From assembly GCA_030428565.1 (NCBI GenBank), contig JAUIDR010000004.1, forward strand, positions 57,560 through 121,559: a stretch of 64,000 bases of DNA. The letters are read 5' to 3'. The DNA comes from Alphaproteobacteria bacterium (GTDB taxonomy: Bacteria > Pseudomonadota > Alphaproteobacteria > UBA7985 > JAUIBT01). The position numbers and the translations under genes are program-made. The notes below the pieces were generated by a model. The model was not told the DNA's origin. It saw only the letters and a program-made list of their open reading frames with translations, and searched no databases. Shown here in pieces: positions 54,481-61,533 of this stretch. Numbering within the stretch: position 1 is the stretch's first letter; each line of letters opens with the position of its first letter.

Positions 54481-55299
54481 CTAGGCCTCCTCGTCTAGCT
54501 CAATAACCTCTTGCACGTTCATGATACGGTAGGCTTTTGGCTTACCCCGCACCGTCTGCACATCAACATCGACCACAAACCCCAGTTCATAGGGATTGTG
54601 CCGCTCTTCTCCCCAGGCTGCTTTAATGCGTTGACCCGCGAGGCCAGAGGCGTAGATGAGCGGCAACGGCTTGGGCGTAACGGCCTCTATGACGCCCTTT
54701 TCTCCGCTGGTCTTCTCGGCCTCCGGCGTTGCTTTGTTAGTCTGATAGAGCGTCATCAAGACGCCGATGTGCCTGTTCTGGTCGTCCTCTTGCAACTCTA
54801 AGAGTTGGCTTTCGGCGTTTTTCACAACATTCGACGCTTCTTGACCACTTATTACGAAACATGTTTTGGTGGTCTTATTGAGGCTGGTTTCCTCGTGCTC
54901 TACTGCAATTATATGCGCGTTGCCATTTGGGTCGGTCGCAACCATTGTTGCCATGTCTGTTAAGCGAGCTAGTTCCGATTTGTTTGCGCTCTCCAGGCGC
55001 CCGCCAGGCGCCATCAAGGCCCTGAATTTGTCACCCAAGTAGTCAACAAAATCCACGACCTCATAGACCGTTTTGGCACCTTCAAGCAGTGGTAGCGCCG
55101 CGCCGATCAACTCAATGATTATCGAGCCTTCAACAATCTTCTCAACAAAAAGCTCCGTATTGGCATCGGTGACGGTCGGATGTTGAGATCTCAAGAAACG
55201 CTGGTATTCAAGGCCAAGCGCTTGGAGCCCGCGCGAAAACTCCCCAACTTCAATTGGGATCTTCCGATCAATTTTGAATTCAAGTTTTTCTACACGCAT
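54481..55299 (-). CDS. Conserved-looking early-region protein, function unknown
   Basis: A 272-residue soluble protein. A recognisable motif in its first third is FVEKIVEGSIIIELIGAALPLLEGAKTVYEVVDFVDYLGDKF, a pattern shared by uncharacterised proteins in mobile islands. No enzymatic signature. The C-terminal part is beta-rich (NPYELGFVVDVDVQTVRGKPKAYRIMNVQEVIEL). It is the last gene of the leftward early chain, just before the C4 RNA gene. Possible accessory or defence function, not proven. Confidence 0.65.
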   Translation of the reverse strand: MRVEKLEFKIDRKIPIEVGEFSRGLQALGLEYQRFLRSQHPTVTDANTELFVEKIVEGSIIIELIGAALPLLEGAKTVYEVVDFVDYLGDKFRALMAPGGRLESANKSELARLTDMATMVATDPNGNAHIIAVEHEETSLNKTTKTCFVISGQEASNVVKNAESQLLELQEDDQNRHIGVLMTLYQTNKATPEAEKTSGEKGVIEAVTPKPLPLIYASGLAGQRIKAAWGEERHNPYELGFVVDVDVQTVRGKPKAYRIMNVQEVIELDEEA

Positions 55300-55454
55300 T
55301 CCCAGATTCCCACATATCTTTCCTGGTGTTTTACTAAACGCAAAGTTCGATTTGCGCTAGCCCTGTTGCGACAGCTCACCGTCCCGCGCTCAATAGCAGC
55401 CACAAGCTGGCATTGCAGGGCGTGCTCGTCTGGAAGCAGAGCTTTAGGTGTCAT
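55290..55454 (-). CDS. Small overlapping early gene, 54 residues
   Basis: ATG at 55454 overlaps the pentapeptide-repeat gene stop (ATGA), and its stop lies 10 bp inside the start of the 272-residue gene. Sequence begins MTPKALLPDEHALQCQLVAAIERGTVSC. It is supported only by this perfect chaining in a run of overlapping genes. No homology recognised. Confidence 0.45.
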   Translation of the reverse strand: MTPKALLPDEHALQCQLVAAIERGTVSCRNRASANRTLRLVKHQERYVGIWECV

Positions 55455-55882
55455 GGATCGCAAGCTCTCCCATCGCCATGTAGCCCTAGTGCCTTGTAGT
55501 CCTCTAGGTCTAGCTCCACCGTGCAAGCGTTCCACGATTGAAGTGTCTCAAACGGAACACAGTGGACATTGTTGGACGAGAACTGAACGCTGTGCAATTC
55601 GGCGCCCTCCCAGAGCGTGCGATCAAGGTTCGAACGTCTGAAATCGATCCAATTCAACTCTGCGCCCCTGTAGCTCGATCCACACAGGTCAGCGCCGTAG
55701 AAATCGATCCAGTTCAATGTGGCGTTCTCGAAGTTACGCCCGGTCAGTTTTGCGCACCTCAAATCACCCCAACTCAGGAGAGCTCCATTGAAGTATGCCG
55801 CACACATTTCATCGCGGTGCGCGATGAAATGGGATAATTCCACGATACGCCTAGTGCCTTGATGACTCAGCCGATGCTTCAC
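55451..55882 (-). CDS. Pentapeptide-repeat protein
   Basis: A 143-residue protein. GALLSWGDLRCAKLTGRNFENATLNWIDFYGADLCGSSYRGAELNWIDFRRSNLDRTLWEGAELHSVQFSS shows about 14 A(D/N)LxX-type pentapeptides, which fold as a right-handed quadrilateral helix. Some such proteins mimic DNA (Qnr, MfpA). Start is a GTG at 55882, overlapping the previous stop (GTGA). Confidence 0.75.
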   Translation of the reverse strand: MKHRLSHQGTRRIVELSHFIAHRDEMCAAYFNGALLSWGDLRCAKLTGRNFENATLNWIDFYGADLCGSSYRGAELNWIDFRRSNLDRTLWEGAELHSVQFSSNNVHCVPFETLQSWNACTVELDLEDYKALGLHGDGRACDP

Positions 55883-56118
55883 GCCCCCGCCCTCCTCTCC
55901 TGCCGCTCCAGCCACTTTCGAATGCGCGCCATATGCCGCTTGCTCACATAGAAGCGGACCTGCTGTGCATCGCATTTCTCGTGGATGATTGTGAGCCAAA
56001 GCCCGCCCTTGGCGCCTGCACTTTTCTGTAAGGCCATCTTTCGGCCCGCGAAGCGATAGTCGCCGCATTCTAGCTGCAAAATTTCCACCTGCTCAAAGCC
56101 TTCGAATTTGTCCTGCAT
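55879..56118 (-). CDS. Small phage early protein
   Basis: A 79-residue protein (QVEILQLECGDYRFAGRKMALQKSAGAKGGLWLTIIHEKCDAQQVRFYVSKRHMARIRKWLERQERRAGA) with a basic C-terminal helix. It starts at the TAATG overlap with the gene upstream. Function unknown. The C-terminal LERQERRA is also found at the end of the neighbouring 134-residue protein. Confidence 0.6.
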   Translation of the reverse strand: MQDKFEGFEQVEILQLECGDYRFAGRKMALQKSAGAKGGLWLTIIHEKCDAQQVRFYVSKRHMARIRKWLERQERRAGA

Positions 56119-56522
56119 TACATAGCCCTCCTCTCTTGCCGCTCCAGCAGCCGATCGGCGATGTGGTGGCGCGCCCGCTTCCAGGCTTCATCGGCCTCCA
56201 CCGCCAGCTCGACCAGTTTGTCGTCTGGCCAGTCGGCCAGCTCTGGGAAGGCCTGGAGCAGGGTCTTGGCGACCCGCTCGGGCGCATGGTCATCGGCTTG
56301 TTGAATAAGGCTCACCAACTTTTCCTTGGTCTCGGTCTTGGCGGCCAGGGTCAGACAATCCATCGAGCAGAACGCCAGGCTAGAGCGCTGGCCGTGCGCG
56401 TCGGTGTAGCCCTTACCAAAGCCCCGGGCGAACTGCCCGCAGGTGGCGCAGATCTCCAGCGGTGGCGGCAGCGGGCGCCCTGTTCGCGGCGTAGGGCTGG
56501 GCGTTGGCCGCGCGGTCCTCAC
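56118..56522 (-). CDS. Zinc-finger-like phage early protein
   Basis: A 134-residue protein. ICATCGQFARGFGKGYTDAHGQRSSLAFCSMDCLTLA has a CxxC...CxxxC pattern likely to bind zinc. A helical C-terminal half follows (ADDHAPERVAKTLLQAFPELADWPDDKLVELAVEADEAW), similar to DUF6511-type phage proteins (uncertain). Lies between the initiator and the 79-residue gene. Confidence 0.6.
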   Translation of the reverse strand: MRTARPTPSPTPRTGRPLPPPLEICATCGQFARGFGKGYTDAHGQRSSLAFCSMDCLTLAAKTETKEKLVSLIQQADDHAPERVAKTLLQAFPELADWPDDKLVELAVEADEAWKRARHHIADRLLERQERRAM

Positions 56523-57661
56523 GCCACCACCTCCATAGCCAGATCGAGACCGCAGTCCTGGGCTAGGCGGCGCACAAGCGGGGCCTGGTCGGCCACCCGA
56601 CTACGCCAGAACTGGCGGGCGCGTCCCTCGAACACCAGAAGTCCCGCCTCCAGCTTGGCCGCCTTCAGATCGCTGGCCAGCCCGTCGTGACCCTGCGCTC
56701 TGGCCGCCTCCAGCAAGCCCTGCAGCTTGGGATCGCGGGCCGTGGTGGCGGTCTGGATCGCCTTGGCAGCCGCGGCCAAGGGCTGGGCTTTGGACCGCAC
56801 TTGCCGATCGAAGTACTTCCAGGATCGGGCCCGCTCCAGCGTGGGGCTGGCCAGGATGGCAGCCGCGATGCCCTCAGGCGGCAGGCCGTCGCCCAGCCAG
56901 GCGTCCAGAAAATCGGGACAGGCCCAGCCTGCAGCGTCTGGATGCTTGGCTTGAACGGCAGCGCGCAGCTCCTCGGCGGCTGAAGGCCTGGCGGTTGAAG
57001 GCCTGGCGGTTGAAGGACTGGCGGGTGGCGCACCAGGTGGCACATCAGGGGGCGGCTCTGGAATAGGGGGCCCCCCCTCCAAACCCAAACCCGAATCAAC
57101 CAAACCTCCCGCGGCGTCAGCCGCGGTCCCGTCCCCCACTGTGGGGGGGACTATAGGGGGGGTTATATTTTTAATTTTCTTTTGGTTAACCGGAGGTCGA
57201 TTTTCGGACTCCGGGAAATCGGACTTCGGCCCCCCCTCCGAAGGCTGATTTTCGGACTCCGGCCCCCCAGAGGCCGAAGGCTGATTTTCGGCCTTCGGCT
57301 GCAACGCCAGCTTGTGCTGGTAGGATCGCGGCTCATACGTAAAGTCGCCGATCTGGTCGGTGACCTCGACAATCCATTCGGGCGCCTGGCCCGGCACATT
57401 GCGCTGGCGCGACGCAACCAGCCCCAGCTCCTTGAGCGCCTGCATAGCGCTGTTAAAGGCGGCTCGTCCGACCCCGGCGCGCTTGATCAAGTCGGGCTTG
57501 CGGAAGGTCCAGTCGTCGGGCAGGCTGAGCAGCATGGCATAGAGGCCCTTGGCGGCCAGGTTCAAACGCGCGTCCTGCAACAGCTGGCTATCAACGATGG
57601 TGCGGTGGCGCGCTCTGTTACGCAGCCGCCCGCGGCCACAAGCGGGGTTAGGGCTGGTCAT
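56519..57661 (-). CDS. Phage replication initiator-like protein (lambda O type architecture)
   Basis: A 380-residue protein. The N-terminal 110 residues hold a winged-helix domain (LAAKGLYAMLLSLPDDWTFRKPDLIKRAGVGRAAFNSAMQALKELGLVASRQ). A middle linker is encoded by repetitive DNA (ENQPSASGGPESENQPSEGGPKSDFPESENRPP). The C-terminal third (LDAWLGDGLPPEGIAAAILASPTLERARSWKYFDRQVRSKAQPLAAAAKA) is helical, followed by QFWRSRVADQAPLVRR, as in replication proteins that load helicase. Iteron-like repeats and an AT-rich run in the middle of the gene suggest it encodes its own origin, as lambda O does. Also contains a 15-bp tandem repeat (PSTARPSTARPSAA). Confidence 0.72.
   Translation of the reverse strand: MTSPNPACGRGRLRNRARHRTIVDSQLLQDARLNLAAKGLYAMLLSLPDDWTFRKPDLIKRAGVGRAAFNSAMQALKELGLVASRQRNVPGQAPEWIVEVTDQIGDFTYEPRSYQHKLALQPKAENQPSASGGPESENQPSEGGPKSDFPESENRPPVNQKKIKNITPPIVPPTVGDGTAADAAGGLVDSGLGLEGGPPIPEPPPDVPPGAPPASPSTARPSTARPSAAEELRAAVQAKHPDAAGWACPDFLDAWLGDGLPPEGIAAAILASPTLERARSWKYFDRQVRSKAQPLAAAAKAIQTATTARDPKLQGLLEAARAQGHDGLASDLKAAKLEAGLLVFEGRARQFWRSRVADQAPLVRRLAQDCGLDLAMEVVA
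56980..57024. repeat. Three in-frame tandem 15-bp repeats
   Basis: CTGAAGGCCTGGCGG, TTGAAGGCCTGGCGG and TTGAAGGACTGGCGG in succession inside the initiator gene, coding for a Pro-Ser-Thr-Ala-Arg repeat in the linker. Confidence 0.9.
57160..57298. other. Candidate phage replication origin inside the initiator gene
   Basis: Two exact copies of GATTTTCGGACTCCGG (57199-57214, 57247-57262) and a third with two changes (57283-57298), plus a half-copy at 57216-57228, next to an AT-rich stretch (57162-57190, containing TATATTTTTAATTTTC). Read with the gene, the order is iterons then AT-rich region, as in lambda ori. Confidence 0.55.
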
Positions 57662-57860
57662 GGGCGCGCTCTGCCTCCTTGGGGTATTGGATGGCCCGCG
57701 CAGAGGCCGCTAGGTCGGCGCACTGGCGCACCGAAAAGCGCTGCTTGTTGCGCATGCACAGCAAACGCGTCTCGGCGATCAGCTCTGCGCCCAAGGCCGC
57801 TAGGGACGCTTGGTCATGCTGGGCGAGCGCGCGCTGAACCAGGGTCTTGCGGTCAATCAT
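57648..57860 (-). CDS. Small phage early protein, 70 residues
   Basis: A helical protein (LVQRALAQHDQASLAALGAELIAETRLLCMRNKQRFSVRQCADLAASARAIQYPKEAERAHDQP). It overlaps the initiator start and the gene upstream (ATGA). Function unknown. Confidence 0.55.
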   Translation of the reverse strand: MIDRKTLVQRALAQHDQASLAALGAELIAETRLLCMRNKQRFSVRQCADLAASARAIQYPKEAERAHDQP

Positions 57861-58075
57861 GCGGCCTCCCCTTCATGAATGGGCTGAAAAGAATGCATGC
57901 ACAGCGCCGAGCGCGCCGCCGCCTCGCCGATCCAGGCGGGAAGCTTGCGAGTGGCTTGGCGCACCGCAGCTTCGCGGGCTTGCAGGTAGGTGGCGCCCTC
58001 AACGTCAAAGCGCAGCGCCTTGGTAGAGCGCTTGCCTTTGGCTAAGGGCGGGATGACACAGCGGAAGGCGATCAT
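57857..58075 (-). CDS. Small phage early protein, 72 residues
   Basis: MIAFRCVIPPLAKGKRSTKALRFDVEGATYLQAREAAVRQATRKLPAWIGEAAARSAL. Unknown function, with a basic stretch early on. Overlaps by 4 bp at each end with its neighbours in the leftward chain. Confidence 0.55.
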   Translation of the reverse strand: MIAFRCVIPPLAKGKRSTKALRFDVEGATYLQAREAAVRQATRKLPAWIGEAAARSALCMHSFQPIHEGEAA

Positions 58076-58503
58076 GCGGCGGCCTCCCCTTGGGCGCCGC
58101 CAAGGCGCTGCAGCGTCAGGGCAGCCTCGATGCGCTGCTCGTCGAAACGCTGGTGATGCAAGGTCAGGGCGTACGCCACCGCCATGGCCCGCGCGCGCCG
58201 GGGGCTGCGGGCCTCAACGATGAAAGACCGCGTGCCATGCAAGCGCTTGGCGGCCCCAATCGGCGCCAGGTAGCATTGGTAGACTTGCGGGGCGGAAATC
58301 GAACAATGGGCACTCGTGCTTGTCCCAGGCTCTTCTTCGTCCTGCAGAAGGACACGCTTCAAATTTAGCCAAGCTGGCTGCGGGATAGCGCCGCCATTTT
58401 CGTAGCTCCAAACGGTTTGGCGAGAAACGCCAACGCGCTTGCCAAGCTCGCCCTGACTCCAGCCGCGATCCTTGCGAAGTGGCTTTATATCATCAGCCTT
58501 CAT
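58072..58503 (-). CDS. XRE-family transcriptional regulator
   Basis: A 143-residue protein. The N-terminal HTH is IKPLRKDRGWSQGELGKRVGVSRQTVWSYENGGAIPQPAWLNLKRVL. The C-terminal half (PIGAAKRLHGTRSFIVEARSPRRARAMAVAYALTLHHQRFDEQRIEAALTLQRLG) resembles the neighbouring 72-residue protein in style. Second gene of the leftward early operon, possibly a CII-like activator or a second repressor. Confidence 0.7.
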   Translation of the reverse strand: MKADDIKPLRKDRGWSQGELGKRVGVSRQTVWSYENGGAIPQPAWLNLKRVLLQDEEEPGTSTSAHCSISAPQVYQCYLAPIGAAKRLHGTRSFIVEARSPRRARAMAVAYALTLHHQRFDEQRIEAALTLQRLGGAQGEAAA

Positions 58504-58730
58504 ACCCGCCCCTCCCCGCTTGCAACTTTTGGTTGATGATCTTGGGGCGGGTGGCTATTCTCGATTTGGGCAATCAATTGCTCAAAGAGTTTACACACAG
58601 GGCCTGGAATGCTCTCGCCATTCTCGTAGCGGCTGATCGCCGATTTCGAGGTGCCGAGCTTCGAGGCGAGTTCAGATTGGGTACAACCAATCTTGGCTCT
58701 TGTGGTGCGAATTAAGGTAGCGTCAATCAT
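58500..58730 (-). CDS. Cro-like regulator
   Basis: A 76-residue protein, almost only a helix-turn-helix (LIRTTRAKIGCTQSELASKLGTSKSAISRYENGESIPGPVCKLFEQLIAQIE). It is the first gene of the leftward early operon and divergent from the repressor gene, the usual place of cro. Start codons of the two genes are 28 bp apart, with an operator in between. Its start is the ATG at 58730. A longer frame exists but would cover the operator. Confidence 0.75.
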   Translation of the reverse strand: MIDATLIRTTRAKIGCTQSELASKLGTSKSAISRYENGESIPGPVCKLFEQLIAQIENSHPPQDHQPKVASGEGRV

Positions 58731-58758
58731 GTTCCCACTATGGGAACTTACGGGAATT
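58731..58758. promoter_or_regulatory. CI/Cro operator in the repressor-cro intergenic
   Basis: GTTCCCACTATGGGAAC is a perfect palindrome (58731-58747, arms GTTCCCA and TGGGAAC around CTA), plus a half-site GGGAATT at 58752-58758 that abuts the repressor ATG at 58759. The same TTCCCA-N3-TGGGAA pattern recurs at 63570-63586. The 28 bp between the divergent ATGs leave no room for ordinary leaders, so at least one of the two mRNAs is likely leaderless. Confidence 0.8.
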
Positions 58759-59499
58759 ATGTCAACAGTGAATACCCGCATCGAGAACCAAGGCAAGCGA
58801 CTGGCCATAGCAAGGAGCGCCGCAAAGTTCCGAACCGCCAAAGCGGCAGCGGAACACTTCGGTTGGTCCTACAGCAGCTATCACAACCACGAATCAGGTA
58901 TTCGAAGTTATGAACGGTCGGTAGAGCGCTACGCCGCTGCCTTCAACGTCTCGGAAGCCTGGCTCTTGACCGGCGAGGGCCAAGGGCCGACCATTGCCGG
59001 CGCCAACGTCACCAACGGCATCAAGCCGCGCTCGGGCGACGAAGCCCAAGGCGCGCGCATTATCCCCGCGCCACAGACCCCATCAGACCTGGTTCTGGTG
59101 CCGATCTACAATGTCGAGGCGGCGGCTGGCGGTGGCTCGCTGGTCGAAGAAGAAAACCAGATCGGCGTCTACCCAATCTTTGAGGACTTCATCCGCAGCT
59201 TATCGGTCAATCCCAAGAACCTCATCATTGTTGAGGTGCGCGGCGATTCCATGGAGCCGCGCTTTTTCTCAAACGACCGAATTGTGGTGGACACGGGCGA
59301 CACCAACGTCTCGTCGGCGGGCTTTTTCTTAGCCTTCGATGGCATGGGCCTGGTCATCAAGCGCATCTCTCTGCTCCGCAATGCAGAACCGATGATGGTC
59401 CGCTTTGCCAGCACCAACGATGTCTATGAGCCCTATGAGGTGCCGGTCGCAGACGTGCGCATCATCGGCCGCGTCCGGCTCAACATCGGGTTGGTTTGA
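58759..59499 (+). CDS. CI/LexA-type prophage repressor (S24 peptidase)
   Basis: A 246-residue repressor. The N-terminal half holds a helix-turn-helix (GKRLAIARSAAKFRTAKAAAEHFGWSYSSYHNHESG). The C-terminal S24 domain has the catalytic dyad S164 in RGDSMEPRF and K201 in GLVIKRI, and a likely self-cleavage site A123-G124 in NVEAAAGGG. So it is probably RecA-inducible. The ATG at 58759 abuts the operator half-site. It likely represses leftward (cro) and rightward (63552) promoters. Confidence 0.9.
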   Translation: MSTVNTRIENQGKRLAIARSAAKFRTAKAAAEHFGWSYSSYHNHESGIRSYERSVERYAAAFNVSEAWLLTGEGQGPTIAGANVTNGIKPRSGDEAQGARIIPAPQTPSDLVLVPIYNVEAAAGGGSLVEEENQIGVYPIFEDFIRSLSVNPKNLIIVEVRGDSMEPRFFSNDRIVVDTGDTNVSSAGFFLAFDGMGLVIKRISLLRNAEPMMVRFASTNDVYEPYEVPVADVRIIGRVRLNIGLV

Positions 59500-59671
59500 G
59501 AAGCCCTCTCAAACTTCGGCGCGTCCCGGCCTGTCGCAAAAATTAACAATTCGCCGATTTTCGACGCATTTAGACCTGCATTTTGGCGTCTAGATACTAA
59601 CATGCGGCTAAGGGACTGTCGTAATCTTGCCATAATATGTTAATTGGCTGGTTAGGAGGACGTAAGAAGCC

Positions 59672-60565
59672 ATGACAACGGCAACCACAACGAGACAATC
59701 AGCAGCACTCTCTCGACTCTTCACCGCGAGAGTCCTAAACGAGTTTGCCAAGCATCAAAAATCACCGCTTTTTGCACGCTTAGTCGCCGAGTCCGGCTTG
59801 AACTTGGCGACAGGTGACAACACCACGATTTCTGAGGCCTTCGACGAGGCGTTTCGTACTTTGCGTAGAAAAAGCCACCGAACAGACTATGTCTATCGCT
59901 CTGCGCTCGCCCACAACATCTTACTCGGCAAGCATTCGCTCAGCACTGCAAATATGATGTCTGAATTTCGCGCTGGTGAAAGCAAAGCCGACCTCGTTGT
60001 ACTGAACGGCACGAGCACGGTCTATGAGATTAAGTCTGAACGCGACTCGCTTGCCCGTCTTGCTAAACAAATATTCGATTACCAACGGGTTTTTGCATCT
60101 GTATACGTTATTGCCGGAGCCGCCCATATCGACGGTATCGCCAGCATGGTCCCCAACCATATCGGCTTGATGAAGCTCACTCGATGGGACCGCATCAGCA
60201 AAGTGCGTGAGGCAATAGATTGCCCAGAGAAAATTGATCCAGCCTCGGTCTTCTTATCGCTGCAAACCAAAGAGGCCGCCCTGATCCTGGAGCGGCTCGG
60301 CTATGGCCTACCCGACCTCCCGAACACCGCCATGCGGTCTGCGCTCAGGGACATTTTCGAAACCCTAGCCCCTACCGAGCTTCACGACGCTATGATCGGT
60401 GTCCTCAAGCAAACTCGCAGCCTTGAGCCGCTATCAGGTTACCTGTCCAGTTTGCCCAAATCGCTCGTTGCGGCTGGCCTCATCCATAAAATTCCAAAGC
60501 GCGCGCAAGACAATGTAATCGCCGCCTTGAACAAGCCACTTTCACAAGCCCTTGCGTGGGCCTAG
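59672..60565 (+). CDS. sce7726 family protein, predicted RecB/Cas4-like nuclease
   Basis: A 297-residue protein of the sce7726 family. Motifs of PD-(D/E)XK nucleases of the RecB type are all present in order: E98, D107 in KADLVVLNG, E119-x-K121 in STVYEIKSE, and Q133xxxY137 in AKQIFDYQ. The conserved HNILLGKHSL and EFRAGESKAD precede them. It is the first of three tightly packed genes (sce7726, sce7725, RES) behind the repressor. AGGAGG lies 12 nt before the ATG. An AT-rich stretch 59621-59645 could hold its promoter, with 172 bp separating it from the repressor gene. The family function has not been established to my knowledge. I infer antiphage or toxin-related cargo. Confidence 0.85.
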   Translation: MTTATTTRQSAALSRLFTARVLNEFAKHQKSPLFARLVAESGLNLATGDNTTISEAFDEAFRTLRRKSHRTDYVYRSALAHNILLGKHSLSTANMMSEFRAGESKADLVVLNGTSTVYEIKSERDSLARLAKQIFDYQRVFASVYVIAGAAHIDGIASMVPNHIGLMKLTRWDRISKVREAIDCPEKIDPASVFLSLQTKEAALILERLGYGLPDLPNTAMRSALRDIFETLAPTELHDAMIGVLKQTRSLEPLSGYLSSLPKSLVAAGLIHKIPKRAQDNVIAALNKPLSQALAWA

Positions 60566-60573
60566 GAACCGCA

Positions 60574-61533
60574 ATGTACTATCCATATTTTCGCGGCAAG
60601 CAATTTGAATTGATCGCAATCCGCGAACAAGCAGAGCTCCTAGCAAAGGCAAAATTTACGCCGGTCATCGAGCCAGTCCGGTCGCAACTGAAAAGCTTGG
60701 AGCGCGCGTTGGAGGCGGTCTGTGAGGCTGACGGCCAAGCCTTTGTTGTCGTCAATCCGGAGCACGGCGACCACAAGAGCGACGGCACAAACATAACTGA
60801 TTTATTGAAAGAAAACTATCTAGATAGGGCCAACATTTCAGCGGCAATCTTGCTTCAAGAAACATCGACGACCGATGACGCAATTGCTGCGCTGCATGAA
60901 CAAATGGACCACGATCCTATGCTCATACATGCTGGCTTTAGTGAAGCCGATTTGCTTCTAGAGGAAATCCAGAACGACGACAGCCTCCAAGGTGTCAAAC
61001 ACGGTTTTGTCGAGCATCGCACCACCGGGCGATATCGCCGGAAATTTCGAGACGCCGAGAGCCGAGTGCTTTTTAAGGACGGTTTTGAGAAGCAGCGAAA
61101 TGCCGACTATCGACCGTCGGAATTCTTTTCTGATGTGCATTTCGAATTTCGAGAGACTGGCTTTGGTGGATTCGGAGATTTCCTGACCGTAGGCGACACA
61201 TACTCGGAATCAGGTGGGCCAGCCTACGCCGTCGCAATTCATCTAACCTACATAAATCCGGACCAAGATGATGAGATGTATGTCTATCACTTTGTTTCAG
61301 ATCGAACGGAAACGCCAACCGACCCCGCTGGCAAGTTCGCAGAAGCCCTGGCTAAGCTGAAAAAGATATATGAAACCGGCACATCAAATTTGTATCGCGG
61401 CACTGCTTTAGACGAATTTCTGGATCTCGAAAAGCGAGGGCATTTCCCAGGCCTTGGGCATGTTAAGAAGCTATCCATGGTCCATCATCTAGAGACAATG
61501 GCTCATTATCTTGCAGAGCAGAGCGATGGGTGA
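60574..61533 (+). CDS. sce7725 family protein (T4 beta-protein-like)
   Basis: A 319-residue protein. MYYPYFRGKQFELIAIREQAELLAKAKFTPVIEPVRSQLKSLERAL is the family's start, resembling the Beta_protein family named from phage T4 (YxP..RGKQ.E..AL..L...PxIE). Later VVVNPEHGDHK and GDFLTVGDTYSESGGPAYAVAIHLTYI are also typical. Its catalytic nature is unknown. The ATG at 60574, with AGGA upstream, is 8 bp after the sce7726 stop. A longer frame (60556) is not needed. The 3' end overlaps the RES gene by 8 bp. Confidence 0.83.
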   Translation: MYYPYFRGKQFELIAIREQAELLAKAKFTPVIEPVRSQLKSLERALEAVCEADGQAFVVVNPEHGDHKSDGTNITDLLKENYLDRANISAAILLQETSTTDDAIAALHEQMDHDPMLIHAGFSEADLLLEEIQNDDSLQGVKHGFVEHRTTGRYRRKFRDAESRVLFKDGFEKQRNADYRPSEFFSDVHFEFRETGFGGFGDFLTVGDTYSESGGPAYAVAIHLTYINPDQDDEMYVYHFVSDRTETPTDPAGKFAEALAKLKKIYETGTSNLYRGTALDEFLDLEKRGHFPGLGHVKKLSMVHHLETMAHYLAEQSDG

